A stretch of 14,520 nt of DNA. It comes from Immundisolibacteraceae bacterium (GTDB lineage Bacteria; Pseudomonadota; Gammaproteobacteria; Immundisolibacterales; Immundisolibacteraceae). The DNA is taken from NCBI GenBank assembly GCA_019090185.1, contig JAHRWJ010000078.1:1-14520 (forward strand). The letters run 5' to 3'. Numbering within the stretch: the stretch's first letter is position 1; every line of letters begins with the position of its first letter. The notes below the pieces were generated by a model. It was not told the origin of the DNA. It worked only from the letters and a program-made list of their open reading frames with translations, and ran no database searches. Both the position numbers and the translations under genes were made by a program. Of the stretch, positions 8,319-14,520 are shown piece by piece.

Positions 8319-8319
8319 G

Positions 8320-8353
8320 CCAGCAGCGCTGGTAGGAAGCCGAAGGTTTGGCT
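8320..8353 (+). promoter_or_regulatory. two hairpins in the rpsN-rpsH spacer
   Basis: CCAGC (8320-8324) pairs with GCTGG (8328-8332) across a 3-base loop. Immediately after, AGCCGA (8338-8343) pairs with TTGGCT (8348-8353) with one G-T pair and a 4-base AGGT loop. They lie in a spacer longer than most here, 37 bases before the rpsH start. They could control rpsH translation, mark a processing site or bind a ribosomal protein. The pairing is seen directly; the role is inference. Confidence 0.4.
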
Positions 8354-8389
8354 AAACAGAATACTTGGTAAGAAGAAAGGATTAATTCG

Positions 8390-8788
8390 ATGACTATGAG
8401 CGATCCCATCGCCGACATGTTGACCAGGGTCCGTAACGGCCTTGTCAGACAGAAGGTTGAGGTGAGCATGCCTGGCTCTAAGCTTAAGGCTGCTATTGCC
8501 GAAGTGCTGAAACAGGAAGGCTACGTAGAAAGTTACAGTGTTGCTGAGCAGGGCGCGGGCAAGAGTACGCTAACGGTGGTGCTTAAGTATTACGAAGGCA
8601 AGCCAGTCATAACAACGATTACGCGAGCAAGCCGTCCTGGCTTGCGCAAGTATCGCGGTGCTAAGGAAATCCCAGCGGTCAAACGCGGGCTCGGCATTAC
8701 CGTGGTTTCTACACCTCAGGGCATCATGACCGATCGGGCTGCACGTAGTGCGGGTGTTGGTGGTGAATTGCTCTGTTACGTCGCCTGA
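8390..8788 (+). CDS. rpsH: 30S ribosomal protein S8
   Basis: S8 is a primary 16S rRNA binder of the platform (helix 21) and, in E. coli, the translational repressor of the spc operon. The product is 132 aa (E. coli 130). [17 protein letters not shown] aligns with E. coli [17 protein letters not shown], supporting the first ATG (8390) over the second at 8396. The C-terminal rRNA-binding part has [33 protein letters not shown] (residues about 100-132), with the STxxGxMTD motif. AGGA (8378-8381) is 8 bases upstream. The TGA stop overlaps the rplF ribosome binding site. Confidence 0.98.
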   Translation: MTMSDPIADMLTRVRNGLVRQKVEVSMPGSKLKAAIAEVLKQEGYVESYSVAEQGAGKSTLTVVLKYYEGKPVITTITRASRPGLRKYRGAKEIPAVKRGLGITVVSTPQGIMTDRAARSAGVGGELLCYVA

Positions 8789-8798
8789 GGGTTCTTGC

Positions 8799-9329
8799 AT
8801 GTCACGGATTGGTAAGGAACCGGTAGAATTGGTTGGTGGTAGCGAAGCTACTATCGCAGACGGTGTGATAACAGTTAAAGGCCCCAAAGGGTCTATCCAG
8901 CAGAAGCTAATTGGCGTGATTTCAATCGCTCAGGAAGGCAGCACCCTGCAGGTCTCAGCTAATGACGACACGATGTTTGCTGACGCCATGAGCGGAACGA
9001 TTCGCGCTCTGGTTAGTAACATGGTTCAAGGTGTTACCGTAGGCTTTTCCAAAGAATTGGATTTAGTCGGTGTGGGTTATCGAGCGCAAAGCAAGGGTAA
9101 GTCATTAAACTTGCAGCTAGGGTTTTCGCATCCAGTAGATTTGGATATTCCCGAGGGGCTAGAAGTAGAGACGCCTTCGCAAACCAAGATCATTATCAAA
9201 GGTGTGGACAAGCAGAAGGTCGGTCAGTTTGCTGCAAACATCCGGTCGATTCGTCCACCCGAGCCCTACAAAGGCAAAGGTGTTCGTTATAGCGACGAGC
9301 ATGTGCGTCGTAAAGAAGCGAAGAAATAG
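8799..9329 (+). CDS. rplF: 50S ribosomal protein L6
   Basis: L6 lies near the factor-binding site of the 50S beside the sarcin-ricin loop. The product is 176 aa (E. coli 177), with two repeated L6 domains. It starts MSRIGKEPV and includes VKGPKG, MSGTIRALVSNMVQGVTVGF, LVGVGYRAQ, LGFSHPV and the C-terminal GQFAANIRSIRPPEPYKGKGVRY. ATG 8799 has GAGGG at 8787-8791, 7 bases upstream, overlapping the rpsH stop. The frame is open further upstream inside rpsH, but that part does not resemble L6. Confidence 0.98.
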   Translation: MSRIGKEPVELVGGSEATIADGVITVKGPKGSIQQKLIGVISIAQEGSTLQVSANDDTMFADAMSGTIRALVSNMVQGVTVGFSKELDLVGVGYRAQSKGKSLNLQLGFSHPVDLDIPEGLEVETPSQTKIIIKGVDKQKVGQFAANIRSIRPPEPYKGKGVRYSDEHVRRKEAKK

Positions 9330-9373
9330 GTAGTTCTGGATAGACTCGGTTTAGCCGTACAGGATATTAGTAA

Positions 9374-9727
9374 ATGGATAAGAAGACTTCCCGATTGCGA
9401 CGTAGTCGCAAGACCCGGGCTAAAATTAAGGAACTCGGTGCGGTGCGCTTGAGCATTCACCGTACGCCGCGTCATATCTACGCGCAGCTGATCAATGCCG
9501 ATTCCACTCAGGTACTGGCGTCAGCAACCACGGTAGATAAAAGTATCAGCGAAGCACTTACATATACCGGCAACGTCGAGGGTGCCAAAGCCGTCGGAAA
9601 AGCGATAGCAGAACGCGCGCTCGCCGCTGGCATCAACAAAGTTGCTTTTGACCGTTCCGGTTTCCGCTATCACGGTCGCGTTAAAGCGTTGGCCGAATCG
9701 GCCCGCGAACATGGTTTGGAAATTTAG
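9374..9727 (+). CDS. rplR: 50S ribosomal protein L18
   Basis: L18 binds 5S rRNA and, with L5, anchors it in the central protuberance. The product is 117 aa, the E. coli length. It begins [18 protein letters not shown], the basic 5S rRNA-binding tail, and continues with [16 protein letters not shown], the [13 protein letters not shown] helix and [30 protein letters not shown] end (residues about 93-117). ATG 9374 follows a 44-base spacer without visible structure; AGGA (9361-9364) is 9 bases upstream. Confidence 0.98.
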   Translation: MDKKTSRLRRSRKTRAKIKELGAVRLSIHRTPRHIYAQLINADSTQVLASATTVDKSISEALTYTGNVEGAKAVGKAIAERALAAGINKVAFDRSGFRYHGRVKALAESAREHGLEI

Positions 9728-9736
9728 GAGATAGTC

Positions 9737-10237
9737 ATGGCTCGTGCAGATGCAAATGATCAGGATGAGATCCAGAAACTGGTCAATATCCGCCGTGTTG
9801 CTAAAGTAGTAAAGGGCGGCCGACAGTTTGGCTTCTCGGCGCTAGCAGTAGTAGGCGACGGTCAGGGTAAGGTTGGTTTTGGTCAGGGTAAGGCGCGTGA
9901 AGTGCCGATTGCTATTCAGAAAGCGATGGAAGACGCTCGCAAAAACATGATAGATGTGGACCTGGATGAGGGCACTATCTTTTATGCGATCACTGGTCGC
10001 CATGGTGCCGCACGAGTCTATATGCAGCCCGCGTCAGAGGGTACCGGGATTATTGCCGGTGGGCCGATGCGTGCGGTATTCGAAGCGTTGGGTGTACGCA
10101 ACATTCTGGCGAAATGCATAGGCACCACTAATCCAATTAACGTGGTGTCAGCGACGATTTCTGGATTGATCCAGGCAGAGTCGCCAAGACAGATAGCCGC
10201 CAAACGTGGTCTCGATTTAGAACAGTTGAGAGGTTGA
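9737..10237 (+). CDS. rpsE: 30S ribosomal protein S5
   Basis: S5 helps form the mRNA entry path and decoding fidelity region and is the classic site of spectinomycin resistance. The product is 166 aa (E. coli 167). It contains the spectinomycin loop region [35 protein letters not shown], the [20 protein letters not shown] motif and [16 protein letters not shown] in the loop is intact, so no resistance change is visible. AGGAG (9726-9730) overlaps the rplR stop and lies 6 bases before the ATG. Confidence 0.98.
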   Translation: MARADANDQDEIQKLVNIRRVAKVVKGGRQFGFSALAVVGDGQGKVGFGQGKAREVPIAIQKAMEDARKNMIDVDLDEGTIFYAITGRHGAARVYMQPASEGTGIIAGGPMRAVFEALGVRNILAKCIGTTNPINVVSATISGLIQAESPRQIAAKRGLDLEQLRG

Positions 10238-10238
10238 A

Positions 10239-10427
10239 ATGGCTGCTAACAAAACAGTCCGGGTAACCCTGGTTAAAAGTATCATCGGTCGCCTTAAAGC
10301 CCATAAAGCCTGCGTTCAAGGTTTAGGATTACGCCGTATCAACCAGACGGTGGAAGTTGAAGATACACCTTCAAATCGCGGCATGATCAATAAGATTGAA
10401 TACCTGGTTAAGGTAGAGGAAGCCTGA
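10239..10427 (+). CDS. rpmD: 50S ribosomal protein L30
   Basis: L30 is a small 50S protein near 5S rRNA that is not universal in bacteria. The product is 62 aa (E. coli 59). It shows [48 protein letters not shown] (residues about 29-54) and the YLVKVEE end. The start lies 1 base after the rpsE stop, with GAGAGG (10228-10233) inside the last rpsE codons. It overlaps rplO by one base (TGATG), so rpsE, rpmD and rplO are translationally coupled. Confidence 0.97.
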   Translation: MAANKTVRVTLVKSIIGRLKAHKACVQGLGLRRINQTVEVEDTPSNRGMINKIEYLVKVEEA

Positions 10428-10861
10428 TGGAACTCAATACCCTATCACCCGCGGATGGTTCTAAACAAAACCGCAAACGAGTTGGCCGTGGCATCGGTTC
10501 CGGTCTAGGTAAAACATGTGGCCGTGGACATAAGGGACAGAAATCCCGTAGCGGTGGCTTTCATAAGGTAGGCTTTGAAGGCGGCCAGATGCCGATTCAA
10601 CGTAGATTGCCTAAACGCGGGTTCCGTTCAGCTAAAGCGCTGATTACCGCAGAGATCAGACTTTCTGAGCTCGATAAAGTTGTTGGCGACCTTGTGAGTC
10701 TCGAAACTTTGAAAGCAGCGCGTGTTATTAACGGTGCCGTTAAATTCGCCAAGGTTTTTAACTCTGGGGCTGTATCTAAGGCCGTAAAGCTGAAAGGTAT
10801 TGGAGCCTCTTCGGGTGCCCGTAAGGCAATCGAAGCCGCTGGCGGTAGCATCGAAGAGTAG
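10427..10861 (+). CDS. rplO: 50S ribosomal protein L15
   Basis: L15 is a late-assembly protein with a long basic arm that threads through 23S rRNA. The product is 144 aa, equal to E. coli. The N-terminal arm has [37 protein letters not shown] and [17 protein letters not shown], with the globular domain after residue about 70. The ATG overlaps the rpmD stop by one base. The C-terminal end [17 protein letters not shown] is typical. Confidence 0.98.
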   Translation: MELNTLSPADGSKQNRKRVGRGIGSGLGKTCGRGHKGQKSRSGGFHKVGFEGGQMPIQRRLPKRGFRSAKALITAEIRLSELDKVVGDLVSLETLKAARVINGAVKFAKVFNSGAVSKAVKLKGIGASSGARKAIEAAGGSIEE

Positions 10862-10869
10862 ATTGATTC

Positions 10870-12276
10870 GTGGCTAAATCAAAAAATCGCGTTCGTAACA
10901 GCGGTCGGAAATCTTCTGGCACTGATGTTAGTAAGAACACTACACCCGCGAAACCCAGTGGTAGCGGCGGGCTAGTTGAATTACGCAACCGGATCCTGTT
11001 TGTATTCGGTGCGTTAGCGATTTTTAGGTTCGGTACACACGTGCCTGTGCCGGGTATCAACCCACAGGCGCTGGCGGCGCTGTTCGAAGCGCAGAGCGGC
11101 ACCGTGCTGGATATGTTTAATATGTTTTCCGGTGGTGCACTGGGTCGGTTCTCGGTGTTGGCACTGGGAATCATGCCCTATATATCTGCGTCGATCATCA
11201 TGCAGTTGTTGACCAGTGTGCACCCAAAGTTGGAACAGCTGAAAAAAGATGGTGGAGCTGGGCGGCGTAAGATAACGCAATACACCCGTCAGGCGACGGT
11301 GGTGTTAGCCGCCGTGCAGTCTTTTGGAATAGCAGTAGCGCTCGAAGGGCAAACATCCGGCGGATTCGCGGTGGTCAACGATCCAGGCTTCGCCTTTCGG
11401 TTGATTACGATGTTAACCCTGGTCACTGGAACTATGTTTCTGATGTGGCTAGGTGAGCAGATTACTGAGCGTGGTATCGGTAACGGTATCTCTTTGATTA
11501 TATTTGCGGGGATTGTGTCTGGTTTACCCGGAGCAATCGGCGGCACGATGGAAATGGCGAGCACCGGCGAGATATCGCCCGGAATGGTACTGGTGCTTTT
11601 TCTGCTGACCATCGCAGTGGTTTATTTTGTGATATTTGTTGAGCGTGGTCAGCGGCGGTTAACCGTGAATTACGCCCAGCGCCAGCAGGGCAACAAGGTA
11701 TATGCGGGCCAGACAAGCCACTTACCTTTGAAATTGAATATGGCCGGAGTCATCCCACCGATATTCGCTTCGAGTATAATTCTGTTCCCTAGCACCTTTG
11801 CAGGTTTTGCCAGGGACATCGATGGGTTTGGGTGGCTGGGCGATCTTTCTACTGCCTTATCCCCCGGACAACCGCTGTACGTTTTTTGTTATGCGCTTGG
11901 TATTATTTTCTTCTGCTTCTTCTATACAGCAGTGGTGTTTAATCCAAAAGATACCGCCGACAATTTAAAGCGGTCAGGCGCCTATGTGCCAGGAGTTCGC
12001 CCGGGCGAGCAGACGGCACGTCATATTGACGCGATTGTTACCCGGTTAACGGTGGCAGGCGCGATTTACATTACTCTGGTCTGTTTGTTGCCAGAGTTTC
12101 TCGTGGCTTATTTAACAGTGCCGTTCTATTTCGGCGGTACTTCGTTGTTGATCGTTGTTGTGGTGATTATGGATTTCATTACGCAGGTTCAGACCCATTT
12201 GATGAGTCAGCAATACGACAGCTTAATGAAAAAGTCAGGAAAGCAGGGGCAGGGTGCCGGCGGTCTATTCCGCTGA
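10870..12276 (+). CDS. secY: preprotein translocase subunit SecY
   Basis: SecY is the channel of the SecYEG translocon in the inner membrane and works with SecA and the ribosome. The product is 468 aa (E. coli 443) with ten hydrophobic segments. The plug region [15 protein letters not shown] is at 81-95, followed by [15 protein letters not shown], the [20 protein letters not shown] segment near 187-206, and the cytoplasmic loop [10 protein letters not shown] (373-382) with Arg377 at the SecA-critical position. The first TM begins near residue 41. The first 34 residues are polar and rich in Lys, Ser and Gly, about 15 longer than in E. coli. GTG 10870 is the only sensible start, with GAAGAG at 10853-10858. 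The C-terminal tail is also somewhat longer and Gly/Gln-rich. Confidence 0.98.
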   Translation: MAKSKNRVRNSGRKSSGTDVSKNTTPAKPSGSGGLVELRNRILFVFGALAIFRFGTHVPVPGINPQALAALFEAQSGTVLDMFNMFSGGALGRFSVLALGIMPYISASIIMQLLTSVHPKLEQLKKDGGAGRRKITQYTRQATVVLAAVQSFGIAVALEGQTSGGFAVVNDPGFAFRLITMLTLVTGTMFLMWLGEQITERGIGNGISLIIFAGIVSGLPGAIGGTMEMASTGEISPGMVLVLFLLTIAVVYFVIFVERGQRRLTVNYAQRQQGNKVYAGQTSHLPLKLNMAGVIPPIFASSIILFPSTFAGFARDIDGFGWLGDLSTALSPGQPLYVFCYALGIIFFCFFYTAVVFNPKDTADNLKRSGAYVPGVRPGEQTARHIDAIVTRLTVAGAIYITLVCLLPEFLVAYLTVPFYFGGTSLLIVVVVIMDFITQVQTHLMSQQYDSLMKKSGKQGQGAGGLFR

Positions 12277-12313
12277 GTCTGTAACCATATTTGTGTAATT
12301 TTGGGGTTTAGTT

Positions 12314-12427
12314 ATGAAAGTCAGGGCGTCGGTAAAAAAAATGTGCCGTGATTGTAAAGTGATCAAACGTAATGGTGTTGTGCGGGTTATCTGTAAAGAT
12401 CCTAAACATAAACAGCGCCAGGGTTGA
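12314..12427 (+). CDS. rpmJ: 50S ribosomal protein L36 (zinc-binding)
   Basis: L36 is the smallest 50S protein and stabilises 23S rRNA late in assembly. The 37-aa product starts [17 protein letters not shown]. Cys11, Cys14, Cys27 and His32 form the complete CxxC...C....H zinc ribbon, so this is the C-plus form; the zinc-free paralogue would lack these residues. ATG 12314 has GGGG at 12303-12306, 7 bases upstream. It follows secY by 37 bases with no infA between them, as in gammaproteobacteria. Confidence 0.96.
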   Translation: MKVRASVKKMCRDCKVIKRNGVVRVICKDPKHKQRQG

Positions 12428-12451
12428 CCTGAGTTGAAGCCAGTACATAAG
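12424..12451 (+). promoter_or_regulatory. weak candidate promoter for the alpha group
   Basis: TTGACC (12424-12429) matches 5 of 6 bases of a sigma-70 -35 box. CATAAG (12446-12451), 16 bases later, matches 4 of 6 of the -10 box but lacks the terminal T. In E. coli the alpha operon promoter lies at this rpmJ-rpsM junction, which is the main reason to list it. A short GGCC/GGCC hairpin (12451-12463) follows in the leader. Confidence 0.25.
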
Positions 12452-12490
12452 GCCATCAGGGCCCTATCCAAACTAGTCTGGAGTAATTAA

Positions 12491-12847
12491 ATGGCACGTA
12501 TAGCCGGAATCAATGTCCCGGATCATAAGCACGCAGTGATTGCGTTGACCTCCATTTATGGGGTAGGCCGTAGTCAGTCCAAGAAAATTTGTGATGCTGT
12601 TAACGTGCCTCATGACGCCAAGATTAAGGATTTGACAGAAGCGCAGATCGAAGCGTTACGTCAATACATTGGTCAATCATCCATCGAGGGTGATCTGCGT
12701 CGTAGTATCGCGATGAATATTAAGCGGCTGATGGATCTTGGTTCTTACCGTGGTATCCGCCATCGTCGTGGATTGCCACTGCGCGGCCAACGTACGAAAA
12801 CCAACGCCCGTACCCGTAAAGGTCCGCGTAAACCTATTCGACGCTAG
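12491..12847 (+). CDS. rpsM: 30S ribosomal protein S13
   Basis: S13 lies in the 30S head, contacts P-site tRNA and bridges to L5. The product is 118 aa, the E. coli length. It opens [26 protein letters not shown] with a helix-two-turn-helix region, then [22 protein letters not shown] and the basic tail [22 protein letters not shown] (about residues 94-115). ATG 12491 has GGAG at 12480-12483, 7 bases upstream. In E. coli the messenger before rpsM folds into the S4-binding pseudoknot. The 63-base spacer here is short for that, and rpsD itself is missing from the operon. Confidence 0.98.
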   Translation: MARIAGINVPDHKHAVIALTSIYGVGRSQSKKICDAVNVPHDAKIKDLTEAQIEALRQYIGQSSIEGDLRRSIAMNIKRLMDLGSYRGIRHRRGLPLRGQRTKTNARTRKGPRKPIRR

Positions 12848-12907
12848 TTTAAAGCTGCGTTCCGAATACTGAATTATTAAGTCTAAGACTCGAACAGGAT
12901 ATTTAGC

Positions 12908-13291
12908 ATGGCAACAGGTAAAGCCCGTAAAAAGGTCAAAAAGGTCGTCACTGATGGCGTGGCTCATATCCACGCGTCTTTCAATAACACCATCGTGACC
13001 ATTACCGATCGACAGGGCAATGCGTTGTCCTGGAGTACTGCCGGTGCCTGTGGTTTTAAAGGCTCTCGGAAAAGCACCCCATTCGCGGCGCAGGTGGCTG
13101 CAGAGCGGGCCGGAGAAGGCGCCAAGGAATATGGCGTTAAGAACCTAGACGTGATGGTTAACGGACCAGGCCCAGGGCGCGAGTCAGCTGTACGGTCTTT
13201 AAATGCTAACGGTTTTAAAATAACCAGCATTAATGACATCACACCGATTCCTCACAACGGCTGCAGACCACCGAAAAAACGTCGGGTTTAA
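12908..13291 (+). CDS. rpsK: 30S ribosomal protein S11
   Basis: S11 lies on the 30S platform near the E site and the mRNA Shine-Dalgarno helix. The product is 127 aa (E. coli 129). It has [61 protein letters not shown] and the canonical [14 protein letters not shown] end, whose Asn-Gly is the isoaspartate site known in E. coli. ATG 12908 has AGGA at 12897-12900, 7 bases upstream, after a 60-base spacer. In the usual order rpsD would follow; here a 111-base spacer leads to rpoA. Confidence 0.98.
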   Translation: MATGKARKKVKKVVTDGVAHIHASFNNTIVTITDRQGNALSWSTAGACGFKGSRKSTPFAAQVAAERAGEGAKEYGVKNLDVMVNGPGPGRESAVRSLNANGFKITSINDITPIPHNGCRPPKKRRV

Positions 13292-13402
13292 ACAGGAACA
13301 GCGCCTACCGGGGGTTTCCCGTGGGTGAATAACTGTTCGGTTAGTAGTCGTTATTACGATTTACGAATAGTAGATATCAGGCATCCTCAGCGAGGGGTAT
13401 TG
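13292..13402 (+). other. rpsK-rpoA spacer where rpsD would normally lie
   Basis: This is the position of rpsD in the standard gammaproteobacterial alpha operon, but the 111 bases encode nothing like S4 in any forward frame: neither the basic N-terminus nor the S4 RNA-binding domain motifs appear. CGGG (13309-13312) can pair with CCCG (13318-13321) across a 5-base loop. A strong GAGGGG (13392-13397) serves rpoA. The spacer has no stop codon in the rpoA frame, which I read as chance. Confidence 0.7.
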
Positions 13403-14395
13403 ATGACAAATTCAGTAGCAGATTTTCTAAGACCACGAGTGATAAAAGTCGACCGCATCAGTGGTACGCACTCGAAGGTTACATTGGAGCCCCTAGAGCG
13501 GGGGTTTGGCCATACATTGGGTAACGCCTTACGGCGTATCCTGCTGTCCTCCATGCCAGGCGCGGCAATTACCGAAGTTCAGATTGAAGGTGTCCTTCAT
13601 GAGTACACCGGACATCCCGGTGTTAAAGAAGACGTCATCGATATCCTTCTTAATCTTAAGAACGTTGCGATTCGTCTGCATAGTGGTGAAACAGCCACGT
13701 TGACCCTGCAGAAAAAAGGGCCAGGCAAGGTAACGGCTGCGGACATCAAGCTCGATCATAACGTTGAGATTGCTAACCCAGAGCTTCATCTCGCCACATT
13801 GATGGATGACGGTGACCTGGACATGACGCTGACGGTTACGACCGGACGCGGCTATGTGCCTGCGCTACGCGCTGACGATGATAATGAGGAAACCGATACC
13901 ATCGGTAGTCTCAAGCTTGACGCGGTCTATTCACCGGTTCGTCAGGTTAGCTACCGGGTTGAAGATGCCCGAGTAGAGCAGCGCACAGATTTGGATAAGC
14001 TGATTTTCGAACTAGAAACTGATGGAACTATTGAGCCTGAGGAAGCAATTCGTCGGACCTCAACCATCCTTTACGATCAGCTCCATAGCTTCGTCGATTT
14101 AGAAGACACCACCCAGGACGACGAGCAGAATGATGAAGCCGATATAGATCCAGTGCTGCTTAGACCGGTCGAAGACCTCGAGTTAACGGTTCGATCAGCC
14201 AACTGTCTGAAAGCTGAAAACGTTCACTATATTGGTGACCTGATTCAACGTAGTGAGATGGAACTGCTGAAGACCCCCAATTTGGGTAAAAAATCCCTGA
14301 ATGAAATCAAGGACGTTTTAGCCGCTCACGGGTTGTCGCTGGGAATGCGCCTCGAAAGCTGGCCACCAGCCAGTCTTCAGCCATCGCAAGACTAA
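13403..14395 (+). CDS. rpoA: DNA-directed RNA polymerase subunit alpha
   Basis: The alpha dimer scaffolds RNA polymerase assembly, and its C-terminal domain contacts UP elements and activators. The product is 330 aa (E. coli 329). The N-terminal domain has [26 protein letters not shown] (residues 28-53), with Arg45 in the assembly motif, and [10 protein letters not shown] near 191-200. An acidic linker (232-249) leads to the C-terminal domain [20 protein letters not shown], where R264, N267, C268 and K270 align with the E. coli DNA-binding residues R265, N268, C269 and K271. I chose ATG 13403 because it gives the family N-terminus and has GAGGGG 5 bases upstream. A GTG at 13325 would add 26 unrelated residues. 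Confidence 0.97.
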   Translation: MTNSVADFLRPRVIKVDRISGTHSKVTLEPLERGFGHTLGNALRRILLSSMPGAAITEVQIEGVLHEYTGHPGVKEDVIDILLNLKNVAIRLHSGETATLTLQKKGPGKVTAADIKLDHNVEIANPELHLATLMDDGDLDMTLTVTTGRGYVPALRADDDNEETDTIGSLKLDAVYSPVRQVSYRVEDARVEQRTDLDKLIFELETDGTIEPEEAIRRTSTILYDQLHSFVDLEDTTQDDEQNDEADIDPVLLRPVEDLELTVRSANCLKAENVHYIGDLIQRSEMELLKTPNLGKKSLNEIKDVLAAHGLSLGMRLESWPPASLQPSQD

Positions 14396-14447
14396 GCTAT
14401 TTGCTCATTTAAGTATTTATTAAACATTAGAATTTTAGGAAAACGAC

Positions 14448-14520
14448 ATGCGGCATAGACAGAGCGGACGGCAGTTAAATCGCAATAGCTCACATCGCAA
14501 GGCCATGTTTAAAAACATGA
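14448..14520 (+). CDS. rplQ: 50S ribosomal protein L17 (5' part, cut by window end)
   Basis: L17 binds 23S rRNA near the tunnel exit. Only the first 24 codons lie in the window. They read MRHRQSGRQLNRNSSHRKAM and continue FKNM, matching the E. coli N-terminus at nearly every position. AGGA at 14437-14440 is 7 bases upstream of the ATG. The preceding 52-base spacer is AT-rich and shows no clear terminator. rplQ normally ends the alpha operon. Confidence 0.95.
   Translation, partial: MRHRQSGRQLNRNSSHRKAMFKNM

Noticed and set aside
12880..12890. Palindrome AGTCTAAGACT between rpsM and rpsK
   Set aside because: The one-base centre cannot form a normal RNA hairpin, and an 11-base palindrome is expected by chance in this length.
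13325..13402. Upstream GTG start giving rpoA a 26-residue N-terminal extension
   Set aside because: The extension resembles no known alpha N-terminus. ATG 13403 has a strong GAGGGG site and gives the family length.
13289..13402. Stop-free run from the rpsK stop into rpoA in the same frame, suggesting readthrough fusion or a decayed rpsD
   Set aside because: A run of 37 codons without a stop is not rare by chance, and the translation shows no S4 similarity.

Overview
The window is a single-strand block of translation and transcription housekeeping genes from a proteobacterium, most likely a gammaproteobacterium. The r-protein order follows the E. coli S10, spc and alpha operons. There is no infA or adk between secY and rpmJ, as expected in gammaproteobacteria. 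The EF-Tu, SecY and RpoA sequences align to E. coli almost without gaps. I cannot name the genus. No mobile element, CRISPR array, phage gene or unknown protein family is visible, and the window does not contain a new system.

Layout: tRNA-Tyr(GTA), tRNA-Gly(TCC) and tRNA-Thr(GGT) (24-330); a 125-base spacer with two small hairpins; tuf (456-1646). The S10 group follows: rpsJ, rplC, rplD, rplW, rplB, rpsS, rplV, rpsC, rplP, rpmC, rpsQ (1653-6653). The spc group is next: rplN, rplX, rplE, rpsN, rpsH, rplF, rplR, rpsE, rpmD, rplO, secY, rpmJ (6721-12427). The alpha group ends the window: rpsM, rpsK, rpoA and the first 24 codons of rplQ (12491-14520). All genes are on the plus strand, with many 1-4 base overlaps and stop codons that overlap the next ribosome binding site, so the block probably behaves as one long superoperon.

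Two departures from the classical layout stand out. First, the tufB-type front end (tRNA-Tyr-Gly-Thr) is joined directly to the tufA-type back end (rpsJ and the S10 operon). This suggests recombination or collapse between two tuf copies, either in the genome or in the assembly. As a result rpsJ starts 6 bases after tuf and has no S10 leader. Second, rpsD (ribosomal protein S4) is absent between rpsK and rpoA. Only a 111-base spacer with no recognisable S4 remnant remains. In E. coli S4 is the translational repressor of the alpha operon, so regulation here is probably different.

Smaller points are a 20-base near-copy of the tRNA-Thr anticodon arm in front of that tRNA, paired hairpins before rpsH, unusual residues in the L4 and L22 exit-tunnel loops, and a longer N-terminus on SecY. 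No gene-free stretch exceeds 300 bases; the longest are 331-455 and 13292-13402.
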